From: Streptomyces platensis
Lineage (GTDB): Bacteria > Actinomycetota > Actinomycetes > Streptomycetales > Streptomycetaceae
Length of the DNA stretch: 64,000 nt
Assembly: GCF_008704855.1 (NCBI RefSeq)
Contig: NZ_CP023691.1
Location: 930,001-994,000, forward strand
Direction of reading: 5' to 3'
The notes beneath the pieces are model-generated. The model did not search any database. It was not told the origin of the DNA and saw only the letters and a list, made by a program, of their open reading frames with translations. Below, piece after piece: positions 18,919-27,827 of this stretch (positions are counted from its first letter, which is position 1; every line of letters starts with the position of its first letter). A program made the translations under genes and the position numbers.

Positions 18919-19419
18919 ATGCCGAAAACTGAGGCGATGACGCAGCGCGCGGAACACTCCACGCTCATGGACCGCCTCGCCATCGACGATCTGATCACCG
19001 GGTACGCCATCGCCGTGGACGACGGCGACTGGCCCGGCTATCTGGCCCTGTTCACCCCGGACGGCCGCGCCGACTACCGCTCAGCGGGCGGCGTCGAGGG
19101 CGGCGCCGAGGAGATGGCCGCCTGGCTCGCCGAGATGCTGCGGCACTTCGCGATACGGCAGCATCTGATCGTCAACCGCCGGGTCACCCTCGCCCGGCGG
19201 GACGGCACCCCCGGCGACACCGCCACCGTCCAGGCCGACTACCTCAACCCGATGCGGCTCGCCGGCCCCGCGTCGGACGCCGGGGGCGGGCCGACCGCCC
19301 CCAACTACACCTGCGCCGGCCGCTATGAATTCGCCGCCCGCCGCACCACCGAAGGCTGGCGGCTGACCGGGGTCGTCGTCCACGAGAAGTGGCGGCAGGT
19401 GCAGCCGGTGGAGGACTGA
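18919..19419 (+). CDS. SnoaL/NTF2-like protein
   Basis: The 166-residue product has a cone-shaped NTF2/SnoaL_4 fold: IDDLITGYAIAVDDGDWPGYLALFTPDGRADY near the N-terminus, a His-bearing middle (AIRQHLIVNRRVTL), and RYEFAARRTTEGWRLTGVVVHEKW at the end. Members include polyketide cyclases, dehydratases and ring-hydroxylating oxygenase beta-like proteins; none can be chosen. The start may also be the ATG at 18937, six codons downstream. It stands alone between a terminator and lnt. Confidence 0.8.
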   Translation: MPKTEAMTQRAEHSTLMDRLAIDDLITGYAIAVDDGDWPGYLALFTPDGRADYRSAGGVEGGAEEMAAWLAEMLRHFAIRQHLIVNRRVTLARRDGTPGDTATVQADYLNPMRLAGPASDAGGGPTAPNYTCAGRYEFAARRTTEGWRLTGVVVHEKWRQVQPVED

Positions 19420-19539
19420 GGGCTCCGCTGTCGGTCGCGATCCGGTATCGGCTGTTGCGGCGACACCCCCTTTCCTTGATCGGCGCACCCGCGCACACTG
19501 GCCGTCCGACCGGCGAGAACCGGCACCAGGGAGCCCGGC

Positions 19540-21072
19540 ATGGACAGACCGCTCAGCCGGCAGCCGCGGTGGCTCGGCTCCCCCTGGTCACGGGGCCTGG
19601 CCGCCGCGCTCGCCGGAGCGGTACCGGCCCTGACCTTTCCGGCCCCGTCCTGGTGGTGGCTGGCGTACGCCGCCCTGGTGCCCTGGCTGCTGCTGGTGCG
19701 GACGGCCCCGACGTACGGGCGGGCGGCGCTGGACGGCTGGCTGGGCGGCACCGGCTTCATACTCGCCGTTCACCAGTGGCTGCTGCCGAGCCTGCATGTC
19801 TTCATCCTCGTGCTGGCCCTGCTGCTCGGTGCGCTGTGGGCGCCCTGGGGGCTGCTGGTGCGGGCGCTGCTGGGCGGTGCGCCCGGCGCGGGACGGTGCG
19901 CCGCCGCGCTGGTGCTGGTGCCGTCCGGCTGGCTGATGGTCGAACTGGTCCGGTCCTGGGAGTACTTGGGTGGACCGTGGGGGCTGATGGGCGCCAGCCA
20001 GTGGCAGGTGCCGCCCGCCCTGCGGCTGGCCTCGACCGGCGGGGTGTGGCTGGTCAGTCTGCTGATCGTGGCAGTGAACACCGCCCTGGCCGAGCTGATC
20101 GCCCGCCCGGCGGCACGGCTGCCCGCCGTGGCCGGACTGCTGGTGTGCGCGCTGGCGGTCACCGCGGCCTGGTTCCGGTCACCGGCTCCCCGCACCGCCG
20201 GCACGGTACGGATCGCCGTCGTCCAGCCCAACCTGACCGGCACCCCGACGGAACGGCTGGCCCGGAGCGAAGCGCTCACCCGGTCGCTGGCGGGCCGTGG
20301 GGTGCGGCTGGTCGTCTGGGGTGAGAGCAGCCTCACCCAGGACCCGGCGGACCGCCCGGCGCTCGCCGAGCGCCTCGCCGCCCTCTCCCGGCAGACCGGC
20401 GCCGAGCTGCTGATCAACGCCGACTCCGCGCACGCCGAACGGCCGGGCATCTCCAAGAGCGCGGTCCTGATCGGGCCGGACGGACCGACCGGGGACCGCT
20501 ACGCCAAGATGCGGCTGGTGCCCTTCGGCGAGTACATCCCGTTCCGGTCCGCGCTCGGCTGGGCGACCCGGGTCGGCAAGGCCGCCCCGACCGACCGGCT
20601 GCGCGGCACCGCCACGGTGGTGATGCCGGTCGCCTCCGCGGGCGGACTGCGCGTCGGGCCGCTGGTGTGCTTCGAGAGCGCCTTCCCCGATATGAGCCGC
20701 CATCTGGTGCGCGACGGGGCGCAGGTGTTGGTGGCCCAGTCCTCCACCTCGACCTTCCAGGAGAGCTGGGCGCCCGCACAGCACGCCTCACTGGCCGCGC
20801 TGCGCGCCGCGGAGAACGGGCGGCCGATGGTGCACGCCACCCTCACCGGCATCAGTGCCGTCTACGGCCCGCGGGGCGAGCAGATCGGCGAGCGGCTCGG
20901 CACCGACCGCAGCGCGGCCGCCGTCTACGACCTGCCGCTGGCCGAAGGCACCACCCCGTACACCCGGTACGGCGACTGGGCGGTGTACGGGGCGATGGGC
21001 GCGCTGGTGCTCGCCGGCGGGTATGCGGGGCTTCGCGTGCTCAGCAGGCGGTCTGCGCGAGCGCCTCGGTGA
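19540..21072 (+). CDS. lnt: Apolipoprotein N-acyltransferase
   Basis: The 510-residue membrane enzyme has about six to seven N-terminal transmembrane segments and a nitrilase-fold domain. The catalytic triad is visible: Glu in VVWGESS, Lys in YAKMRLVPFGEY and Cys in LVCFESAFP. It N-acylates the lipid-modified cysteine of lipoproteins on the outer face of the membrane. The C-terminal hydrophobic helix VYGAMGALVLAGGYAGL is typical. Streptomyces commonly carry two lnt genes. Its last 32 bases overlap the convergent oxidoreductase gene. Confidence 0.93.
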   Translation: MDRPLSRQPRWLGSPWSRGLAAALAGAVPALTFPAPSWWWLAYAALVPWLLLVRTAPTYGRAALDGWLGGTGFILAVHQWLLPSLHVFILVLALLLGALWAPWGLLVRALLGGAPGAGRCAAALVLVPSGWLMVELVRSWEYLGGPWGLMGASQWQVPPALRLASTGGVWLVSLLIVAVNTALAELIARPAARLPAVAGLLVCALAVTAAWFRSPAPRTAGTVRIAVVQPNLTGTPTERLARSEALTRSLAGRGVRLVVWGESSLTQDPADRPALAERLAALSRQTGAELLINADSAHAERPGISKSAVLIGPDGPTGDRYAKMRLVPFGEYIPFRSALGWATRVGKAAPTDRLRGTATVVMPVASAGGLRVGPLVCFESAFPDMSRHLVRDGAQVLVAQSSTSTFQESWAPAQHASLAALRAAENGRPMVHATLTGISAVYGPRGEQIGERLGTDRSAAAVYDLPLAEGTTPYTRYGDWAVYGAMGALVLAGGYAGLRVLSRRSARAPR

Positions 21073-21949
21073 CGACCCGTTCGCACAGTTCGTGGGTGCG
21101 CAACGCGTCCTGGGCGGACGGCTGCCGGCCGGCCCGTACGTCGTCCAGGAACGCCAGCACGATCTGCTCGATACCGCGCTGACGGGCGACCGACACCCAG
21201 TCGCCGCGGCGCCGGACACTCGGCTGCCCCTTGTGGTCGATGACCTCGGCGAGATTGACGACCTGACGCTTGGTGTCCTGCCCGGAGACGTCGAGGATCT
21301 CCTCCGCGGAGCCGCTGAGACGGTTCATGGTGCCGAGGGCGGTGAAGCCGTCGCCGGACAGCTGAAGCACCACATGCTGCATCAGCCCCTCCCGGATCCT
21401 GGCCCGCACATCGATGTGGTCGACCTCCCCGGGGACGAGGAAGCGCAGGGTGTCGACGACATGGATGAAGTCGTCGAGCACCAGGGTGCGCGGGTCCTCG
21501 GGCAGGCCGATGCGGTTCTTCTGCATCAGGATCAGATCGCGGGCGTGCTCACGGCACTGGGCGTAGGCGGGCGCGAAGCGGCGGTTGAAGCCGACGGTGA
21601 GGCCCACCCCCCGCTCCTCGGCGAGCGTGACGATGCGCCGGGACTCGGCCAGCTCGTAGGCGATCGGCTTGTCGACATAAGTCGGCACGCCGGCCTCGAT
21701 CAGCCGGGTCACGATCTCGGGGTGGGCGGAGGTGGCGGCGTGCACAAAGGCGGCGTCCAGGCCCGCTGCGAGCAGCGAGTCCAGGTCCGGGTGGAGCTGG
21801 GCCGCGGGCAGCCGGTGGGTGGCGCCGGCACGTTGCAGGGTGGCCGGGGTGCGGGTGTGCAGATGCAGTTCGAGCCCCGGTTGTGTGCCCAGGACGGGGA
21901 GGTACGCCTTCTGGGCGATGTCGCCGAGTCCGATGCAGCCGACCTTCAC
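21041..21949 (-). CDS. Gfo/Idh/MocA family oxidoreductase
   Basis: The 302-residue product has an N-terminal NAD(P)-binding Rossmann fold (MKVGCIGLGDIAQKAYLPVL) and the family motif VDKPIAYELAES, whose Lys-Pro is essential in the family. The C-terminal half is shorter than in sugar dehydrogenases of the family, which usually have about 340-390 residues. The substrate is unknown. Its ATG overlaps the stop of the upstream FAD monooxygenase by 4 bp, so the two are co-translated and share TetR control. Confidence 0.87.
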   Translation of the reverse strand: MKVGCIGLGDIAQKAYLPVLGTQPGLELHLHTRTPATLQRAGATHRLPAAQLHPDLDSLLAAGLDAAFVHAATSAHPEIVTRLIEAGVPTYVDKPIAYELAESRRIVTLAEERGVGLTVGFNRRFAPAYAQCREHARDLILMQKNRIGLPEDPRTLVLDDFIHVVDTLRFLVPGEVDHIDVRARIREGLMQHVVLQLSGDGFTALGTMNRLSGSAEEILDVSGQDTKRQVVNLAEVIDHKGQPSVRRRGDWVSVARQRGIEQIVLAFLDDVRAGRQPSAQDALRTHELCERVVTEALAQTAC

Positions 21950-23139
21950 TCATGCTCCTTGGGTTGTGCCGCGCTGGTGGTGCCCCGCGTGCCGGAAGCA
22001 TACGTGCCGGTCGGCGGCCGCCAGTCGGCGATCCCGTCCATGGCACGCAGCGCACGGGCCGGCCGGGAGCGCCAGGTGGTCAGCCGGCCGATCCGCCCGG
22101 CCCGGCGGACCACGTCCATGGTGCGCGGCAGCCGCTGCCGGGTGTACACGGTGAGCGCGGCGGCGAGGTCGGCCTCGGGTGCGGCCAGGTGGGCGAGCAC
22201 GACGGCGTCCTCGATGGCCTGGCAGCCGCCCTGGCCGAGGTTGGGGGTCATCGGATGGACGGCGTCGCCGAGCAGGGCGACCCGGCCCCGGTGGAAGGCG
22301 GGCGGTGCGGCGGCCGCGGTGTACACGTCGTTGCGGAGCACCGCTGCGGGGTCGACGGCGGCGAGGAGGTCAGGGATGGGGTGGTGCCAGGAGCCGAAGC
22401 GGCGCAGCAGTTCGGCCCGTTCGCCGTCGGGGGCCCGGCCGCCGGGCGGGACGGCCGCGGTGGCGTAGGCGTAGACCCGTCCGTCGTGCAGCGGCTGGGT
22501 GCCCCATACGCCGCCGGGGCCCCAGGTCTCGTGCGCGGCGAAGGGACGGTCGGGCGCCGGAGCGACGAGGCGCCAGGCGGTGAAGCCGGCGTAACGGGGT
22601 GCGGGGTGCTGGGGGAAGAGGGCGCGGCGGACGGCAGAGTGGATGCCGTCGGCGGCGACGACGAGGTCCGCGGTGAACTCCTCGTCACCGGCCGCCCCCT
22701 GAACCCGCACCCGCGCCGGACGGCCGTCCGGCCGGGCGTCGCCCGGGTCGGCCAGGGTGGCCGCGGCGGCGGTGCGTACCGCGCCCTGGGGCAGCCGGCC
22801 GGCGAGCAGTGCGACCACTTCGGCGCGGTGGGCGACCACCACCGGGCCGCCGTACCGCCGGACGGCTGCGGCCTGGTCCAAACGGGCCAGCCGGCGACCA
22901 CCGGGCAGCCGGAGTTCCGCCGCGGTCTGCGCGGGGGCCAGGGCACGGAGGCCGTCGCCCGCGCCCAGGGTGTCCAGGGCGCGCTGGGCGTTGGGGGCGA
23001 GGCCGACACCCGCGCCTACGGGTTCCAGGGCGGCGGCGCGCTCCAGGACGGTGACCGACCAGCCGCGGCGGTCCAGGGCCAGCGCGGCGGTGAGTCCGCC
23101 GATTCCGCCGCCGATGACGAGCGCGGTGTGCTGCCGCAT
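21946..23139 (-). CDS. FAD-dependent aromatic monooxygenase
   Basis: The 397-residue class A flavin monooxygenase opens with TALVIGGGIGGLTAALAL and has the later FAD motif ALLGDAVHPMTPNLGQGG, where the G-Q-G-G stretch resembles 3-hydroxybenzoate 6-hydroxylase and salicylate hydroxylases. ATG 23139 is chosen because GGAGG lies just upstream; an ATG eight codons earlier falls inside a putative operator. It is divergent from a TetR regulator and coupled to a Gfo/Idh/MocA enzyme. The substrate is probably an aromatic acid or xenobiotic inducer, which is inference. Confidence 0.88.
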   Translation of the reverse strand: MRQHTALVIGGGIGGLTAALALDRRGWSVTVLERAAALEPVGAGVGLAPNAQRALDTLGAGDGLRALAPAQTAAELRLPGGRRLARLDQAAAVRRYGGPVVVAHRAEVVALLAGRLPQGAVRTAAAATLADPGDARPDGRPARVRVQGAAGDEEFTADLVVAADGIHSAVRRALFPQHPAPRYAGFTAWRLVAPAPDRPFAAHETWGPGGVWGTQPLHDGRVYAYATAAVPPGGRAPDGERAELLRRFGSWHHPIPDLLAAVDPAAVLRNDVYTAAAAPPAFHRGRVALLGDAVHPMTPNLGQGGCQAIEDAVVLAHLAAPEADLAAALTVYTRQRLPRTMDVVRRAGRIGRLTTWRSRPARALRAMDGIADWRPPTGTYASGTRGTTSAAQPKEHE

Positions 23140-23161
23140 GCTGCCTCCCGCATCCCGGGTC

Positions 23162-23207
23162 AACTACATGCGTAGTTACCCCTGGCGTCAAGACTACACC
23201 TGTAGTT
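23162..23207. promoter_or_regulatory. Twin palindromic TetR operators
   Basis: Site 1 is AACTACATGCGTAGTT (23162-23177), a perfect palindrome with 6-bp arms around ATGC. Site 2 is ACTACACCTGTAGT (23193-23206), with the same ACTAC/GTAGT arms and a four-base centre. They lie 15 bp apart between the divergent monooxygenase and tetR genes. Confidence 0.75.
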
Positions 23208-23225
23208 GGCGGCTAGGCTCCCGGT

Positions 23226-23924
23226 ATGAACGCCCGCAGCGACCGCACCCCGGCACCCGCCGCCGCACCCCGCCATGAGCTGATCGCCGACGCGGCGCTG
23301 ACGCTGCTCGCCGAGCGCGGGATGCGCGGGCTGACCCACCGGGCCGTGGACGAGCAGGCCGGGCTGCCGCAGGGCTCCACCTCCAATGTCGCGCGCACCC
23401 GGGCGGCCCTGCTGGAGGCCGCGGTGCGGCGGCTGGCGGAGCGGGAAGCGGCCGTACTGACGGCGCAGGAGCGATCCGCGGCGGGGCGGGCCGGGGCGGC
23501 GCGGGCCGGGGCGGACGCCGGGGCCGAGGCGGGGCGGGTCGAAGCGGGTGCCGGGGCCGAGGACGCCGAGACCGAGGACGCCGGGGCGGTGGTCGCCGAG
23601 GCGCTCTCGCTGGCGCTGCACCGCTACCTCTCCCGGCACCGGCAGCTGCTCCTCGCCCGGTACGAACTGGCCCTGGAGGCCACCCGCCGGCCCGAGCTGC
23701 GGACGGTCTACGACCGGGCCGGCCGGGCCTTCCGGGAGCCGATGGCGGCGATGCTGGCGGCGGCGGGGTCCGCCGATCCCGAGCGGCATGCGATGAGCAT
23801 GGTGGCCTGGTGCGACGGGATCCTGTTCTCCTGCATCGCGGGCCAGTTCCACGCGGCCGCCCCCACCCGCGCCGCCCTGCGCACGTCCTGCGCGGAACTG
23901 CTCGACGGGATGCTGCGTGGGTGA
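23226..23924 (+). CDS. TetR family regulator
   Basis: The 232-residue regulator has the helix-turn-helix at about residues 18-60 (ADAALTLLAERGMRGLTHRAVDEQAGLPQGSTS), of the PaaX-like/TetR 'GLTHRAVD' subgroup. A Gly/Ala/Glu-rich low-complexity insert at about residues 83-118 interrupts the ligand domain; such expansions are common in GC-rich genomes but could affect length between strains. Two matched palindromes in the divergent intergenic region are likely its operators. It probably derepresses the monooxygenase operon on ligand binding. Confidence 0.87.
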   Translation: MNARSDRTPAPAAAPRHELIADAALTLLAERGMRGLTHRAVDEQAGLPQGSTSNVARTRAALLEAAVRRLAEREAAVLTAQERSAAGRAGAARAGADAGAEAGRVEAGAGAEDAETEDAGAVVAEALSLALHRYLSRHRQLLLARYELALEATRRPELRTVYDRAGRAFREPMAAMLAAAGSADPERHAMSMVAWCDGILFSCIAGQFHAAAPTRAALRTSCAELLDGMLRG

Positions 23925-23955
23925 GGTGCTCCGAGGTGGCCCGGGGCGGGTCCCC

Positions 23956-24519
23956 CTATGGCGTGTGCCCCGCCGCCCGGTCGATCCGCAGCTGGAGCCG
24001 TTCGATCGCGTCCCGGAGGCCCTGGCGGTATTCGCCGTCGGCGAGGGCGTTGACCGAGACCCGTGCGCGCCGCAGCTGGGCGCGGGCATCAGCCGGCCGG
24101 TCCAGCGCGGCGTAGTCGGCGGCGATATTGAGATGCAGGGAGGGGAAGAACGCGCGGAGCGCGACGAGGGGGTGGCGGGGGCCGGGGCCGTCGGCCACCC
24201 GGGACTCCCCCGGCGTGGCGGCGGAGCCCGCGGGCCGCTCCGTGACGAAGCCCTCGGCCGCCTCCAGGGCCCGCAGGTCCCAGTCGAGCTCGTCCCGGGG
24301 GTCGTCCTGGGTGTCGGCCATGTAGTGGGCGAGGGTGCAGCGGTGGAAGGCGTCTCCGTGCGGCCCGATCTCCTGCCACAGCGCCGAGAGGCGGTTACGT
24401 GCCTCTTCCCGGTCGCCGCCGCGATGCAGCATGATCGCCTGGCCGATCCGGGTCAGCACCCCGTCCTCGGGCGCCGCCTCCCGCCGCGTTTCCACCACTG
24501 CACTCCCATATCCGCTCAC
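23956..24519 (-). CDS. TPR-like conserved hypothetical protein
   Basis: The 187-residue helical protein contains tetratricopeptide-like helical pairs (IGQAIMLHRGGDREEARNRL; LHLNIAADYAALDRPADARA). This family is widespread in Streptomyces without known function. A GTG at codon 8 (VETRREA) is an alternative start. It is convergent with the TetR gene and 100 bases downstream of ung in the same direction. Confidence 0.7.
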   Translation of the reverse strand: MSGYGSAVVETRREAAPEDGVLTRIGQAIMLHRGGDREEARNRLSALWQEIGPHGDAFHRCTLAHYMADTQDDPRDELDWDLRALEAAEGFVTERPAGSAATPGESRVADGPGPRHPLVALRAFFPSLHLNIAADYAALDRPADARAQLRRARVSVNALADGEYRQGLRDAIERLQLRIDRAAGHTP

Positions 24520-24621
24520 ACCATCGGTGGCTCGTTCCCTCGACGCTAACCGCCGGACGGGAGCTGCGCGCGGTGTGTGCGACGCACCGGGTGGTCCGGC
24601 CCGCCGCCCGGGCCCGCCGAC

Positions 24622-25302
24622 TCAGCCCAGGTCAGGGATGCGCCAGTCGATCGGGGCGTGGCCCTGCGCGGCGACCGCGGCGTTGATCTGGGTGAAGGGG
24701 CGGGAGCCGAAGAACTTCTTCGCCGACAGCGGGGAGGGGTGCGCGCCCTGCACCACGGCATGCCGCTCCTCGTCGATCAGCGGCAGCTTCTTCTTGGCGT
24801 AATTGCCCCACAGCACGAAGACCGCAGGGTCGGGCCGGGAGGCCACCGCACGGATCACCGCGTCGGTGACCTTCTCCCATCCCTTGCCCTTGTGGGAATT
24901 GGCCTCGGCCTCGCGGACCGTCAGGACGGCGTTCAGCAACAGCACGCCCTGCTGGGCCCAGGGCATCAGATAGCCGTTGTCCGGGACCGGGTGGCCCAGC
25001 TCCTCCTTCATCTCCTTGTAGATGTTCCGCAGCGACGGCGGCGTCTTCACACCGGGCTGCACGGAGAAGCACAGGCCATGGCCCTGCCCCGCACCGTGGT
25101 ACGGGTCCTGGCCCAGGATGAGCACCTTCACCTGGTCGTAGGGCGTCGCCTCCAGCGCCGCGAAGACCTGCTCGCGGGGCGGATAGACCGGGCCATTGGC
25201 CCGCTCCTGCTCGACGAAGTCGGTCAGCTCCTTGAAATAGGGCTTCTCCAACTCCTCGCCGAGGACCCCGCGCCAGGATTCGGGCAGCATGTCGGTCACC
25301 AC
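24622..25302 (-). CDS. ung: Uracil-DNA glycosylase, family 1
   Basis: The 226-residue enzyme has the catalytic water-activating motif LILGQDPYHGAGQGHGL (Asp in GQDPYH) and the leucine-loop motif GAHPSPLSAKKFFG with the conserved His. It removes uracil from DNA in base-excision repair. Length matches family 1 enzymes. Streptomyces often encode two Ung paralogues, so ung numbering is left open. Confidence 0.95.
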   Translation of the reverse strand: MVTDMLPESWRGVLGEELEKPYFKELTDFVEQERANGPVYPPREQVFAALEATPYDQVKVLILGQDPYHGAGQGHGLCFSVQPGVKTPPSLRNIYKEMKEELGHPVPDNGYLMPWAQQGVLLLNAVLTVREAEANSHKGKGWEKVTDAVIRAVASRPDPAVFVLWGNYAKKKLPLIDEERHAVVQGAHPSPLSAKKFFGSRPFTQINAAVAAQGHAPIDWRIPDLG

Positions 25303-25413
25303 GTCAACAACCTCCGGTGTGCGTTGCGTTCTCAGTCCCCGAACCTACCGGCGACCACTGACAACGCCGTCCGCGGGCCGACCGGGCCGGCCCGGAAGCC
25401 GCGGTCCGCCCCC

Positions 25414-25800
25414 TCAGGCGGTGTCGAGACGGGGGCGCTGGACGGCGTCCAGCCGCAGAGCGAGTGCCGCCAGGCATTCGCCAGCTGCGCCACCGAGCTC
25501 ACGCCGACCACCGGCACCACGGGAACGGCGCCGCCCATCAGCCACGCCGGACCACCTGGTTCACGGTGGCCCCGCACTCCGCGGCGACCTCCGCCGGCAC
25601 CCGCAGCCGTGCCACCGAGCCGGGATGGTCGTAGCGCTCCGGCAGCGTTCCGTCCGTGCGGGAGCAGGCGCCCGCCATCAGCGTCCCACAGCCGGTCAGC
25701 GTCAGGCAGGCGGTGTGCCGCCGCGCAGTCGAGGAGCTCCTCGTCGGCCTCCCCCTGCATCTCGGGCGGCAGGCCACGGATGGCCGCCCCTCCCAGGCCC
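25414..25800 (-). pseudogene. Aldo/keto reductase C-terminal remnant with frameshifts
   Basis: Pieces of an aldo/keto reductase tail are spread over three frames. ELLDCAAAHR is followed by LTLTGCGTLMAGACSRTDG, then LPERYDHPGSVARL and GATVNQVV, then AWLMGGAVPVVPVVGVSSV, then LAALALRLDAVQRPRLDTA ending at a TGA at 25416. Each piece aligns in order to the last third of YajO-like reductases. No start or N-terminal two-thirds remain. At least three indels are needed to join the pieces. Confidence 0.6.
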
Positions 25801-25934
25801 TCGGCATGGGAGGGCCATGCGCTGCCGCGGGCCGGGTCCGGCCGGGTCCGGCCGGGCGCCGACCTTGGTGGCCACGACCGTACGGCGTGCGGTCGTGCAT
25901 GGCAGGTCTCCCTGACAGGTCCGCTGACGCGCGT

Positions 25935-25962
25935 GGTGCCGGTCCTGATGAGGACCGGCACC
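25935..25962 (-). terminator. Hairpin terminator after SDR operon
   Basis: GGTGCCGGTCCT (25935-25946) pairs perfectly with AGGACCGGCACC (25951-25962) around GATG. It lies about 60 bases past the stop of the minus-strand SDR gene. Confidence 0.75.
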
Positions 25963-26021
25963 ACTGACTCTGCCTTGTGGAGCGCACACCAAGGCAAGCC
26001 GCGCGGGCCCGCCCGGCGCCG

Positions 26022-26792
26022 TCAGACCCCGGCGTTGAGGAACAGACCGCCGTCGACGACCAGCGTCTGACCGGTGATCCAGCCCGAGGCGTCGGACAGC
26101 AGGAAGGCCGCGGCCCCGCCGATGTCCTCCGGGACGCCGAGCCGCGCCAAGGGGTAGCCGGCCGCCGCCTCCTCCTCCCGGTTCTCGTAGAGCGCCGCCG
26201 CGAACTTGGTCTTGACCACCGCGGGCGCGATGGAGTTGACCCGCACGCCCGGCGCGAACTCGTGGGCGAGCTGAAGCGTCAGATTCACCATCGCGGCCTT
26301 GCTCATCCCGTACGCACCGATGAACGGCGAGGGCGCGAGACCGGCGATCGAGGCGATGTTGACGATCGCGCCGCCGTTGTCCTTCTGCCAGGCGTGCCAG
26401 GTGCGCTGCGCGAAACCGAGCGCCGAGACGACATTGGTCTCGAACACCTTGCGCGCCACACCCAGGTCGAGGTCCGCGATGGGGCCGAACACCGGGTTCG
26501 TTCCGGCGTTGTTGACGAGGTAGTCGACGCGGCCGAAGGTCTCCATCGCGCGCTCGACGGCGATGGCCTGGTGTGCCTCGTCATGCGCCTTGCCGGCGAC
26601 ACCGAGCACCCGGTCGGCGCCCAGCTTCTCGGCGGCCTCCTTGAGAGCGTCCTCGTTGCGGCCGGTGATGACGACCCGGTCGCCGCGGGCCACCAGGGCC
26701 TCGGCGATGCCGTAGCCGATACCGCGGCTGGCGCCGGTGACCAGCGCCACCTTGCCGGAGGGCTCGGGGAGCCCGCTGTCCTGCTCGGTCAT
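26022..26792 (-). CDS. Short-chain dehydrogenase/reductase
   Basis: The 256-residue classical SDR has the NAD(P) motif VTGASRGIGYGIAEAL, NNAGTN, and a complete Ser-Tyr-Lys triad (IVNIASIAG and AYGMSKAAM). The C-terminal SGWITGQTLVVDGG is standard. Substrate unknown. It follows a FabG-like gene by 28 bases in the same direction, so they probably form a two-gene operon ending at a strong hairpin. Confidence 0.88.
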   Translation of the reverse strand: MTEQDSGLPEPSGKVALVTGASRGIGYGIAEALVARGDRVVITGRNEDALKEAAEKLGADRVLGVAGKAHDEAHQAIAVERAMETFGRVDYLVNNAGTNPVFGPIADLDLGVARKVFETNVVSALGFAQRTWHAWQKDNGGAIVNIASIAGLAPSPFIGAYGMSKAAMVNLTLQLAHEFAPGVRVNSIAPAVVKTKFAAALYENREEEAAAGYPLARLGVPEDIGGAAAFLLSDASGWITGQTLVVDGGLFLNAGV

Positions 26793-26820
26793 GTCCAGAC
26801 TCCTGAGGTCGGTGGGGCGG

Positions 26821-27582
26821 TCAGTTGAGCGGGCCGCCGGCGACGTACATGACCTGGCCGGAGACGAAGCCGGCCGCGTCGCCGGTGAAGAAGGCGATCG
26901 CGTTGGCGATGTCGTCCGGCCGGCCCACGCGCTGGACCGGGATCTGGGTGGCGGCAGCGGCCTGGAACTCCTCGAAGCCCATCCCGACGCGCTCGGCGGT
27001 GGCCGCCGTCATGTCGGTGACGATGAAGCCGGGGGCGACGGCGTTGGCGGTGACGCCGAACTTGCCGAGTTCGAAGGCGAGAGTCTTGGTGAAGCCCTGG
27101 AGACCCGCCTTGGCCGCCGAGTAGTTGACCTGTCCGCGGTTGCCGAGCGCCGAACTGGAGGAGAGGTTGACGATCCGCCCGAACTTGGCGTCCACCATGT
27201 GCTTCTGGCAGGCGCGGGACATCAGGAACGCGCCGCGCAGATGCACGTTCATGACCGTGTCCCAGTCGCTCTCGCTCATCTTGAACAGCAGGTTGTCGCG
27301 GAGCACACCGGCGTTGTTGACGAGGACGGTCGGCGCACCGAGCTCGGAGACGACCCGGGCGACCGCCGTCTCGACCTGCTCCGCGTCCGAGACGTCACAG
27401 CCGACCGCGATGGCCTTGCCTCCGGCCTTGGTGATCTTCTCGACGGTGTCCTTGCAGGCCGCCTCGTCGAGGTCGAGTACGGCGACGGCACGGCCTTCGG
27501 CGGCCAGACGTACGGCGGTGGCCGCGCCGATACCGCGGGCCGCGCCCGTGACGATGGCGACGCGCTGCTCGGTGGTGGACAT
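26821..27582 (-). CDS. fabG: 3-oxoacyl-[ACP] reductase-like SDR
   Basis: The 253-residue SDR is FabG-like: VTGAARGIGAATAVRL, NNAGVLRDNLLFKM (the LRDNLL segment is characteristic of FabG), and the triad IVNLSSSSALGN with NYSAAKAGL. It ends FVSGQVMYVAGGPLN. ATG 27582 follows GAGGAG and is preferred over an ATG five codons upstream. Streptomyces have many fabG paralogues, so a housekeeping role in fatty-acid synthesis is not certain. Confidence 0.85.
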   Translation of the reverse strand: MSTTEQRVAIVTGAARGIGAATAVRLAAEGRAVAVLDLDEAACKDTVEKITKAGGKAIAVGCDVSDAEQVETAVARVVSELGAPTVLVNNAGVLRDNLLFKMSESDWDTVMNVHLRGAFLMSRACQKHMVDAKFGRIVNLSSSSALGNRGQVNYSAAKAGLQGFTKTLAFELGKFGVTANAVAPGFIVTDMTAATAERVGMGFEEFQAAAATQIPVQRVGRPDDIANAIAFFTGDAAGFVSGQVMYVAGGPLN

Positions 27583-27771
27583 GCGGGTTCTCCTCACCCT
27601 CGAAACCTCGACAAGCGGTCCGCCGCACCGATCCCGTGGGTGAGCAACCGCTTAGTAGCCTGAGCAGGGCTGACGCTAGAAGCCCGGCCACCCGCTGTCA
27701 ACGCCCCACCACCGCGCCGTTGCCCACCTCACCTGTGAGACCGGACGGGGCCCGGCGCGCGCCACGACGAA

Positions 27772-27805
27772 GCGCCCGGCCCCGCCCGAAGGCGGCGCCG
27801 GGCGC
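27772..27805 (-). terminator. Hairpin terminator after hipA-like/DUF3037 pair
   Basis: On the minus strand GCGCCCGGC...GCC pairs with GGC...CCGGGCGC around a TTCG tetraloop, with one small asymmetry. It begins about 22 bases past the DUF3037 stop. Confidence 0.65.
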
Positions 27806-27827
27806 CCGAACAGCGATCCGGTGCTCC

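Noticed and set aside
23140..23163. ATG eight codons upstream for the FAD monooxygenase
   Set aside because: It lies inside a perfect palindromic operator and has no ribosome site.
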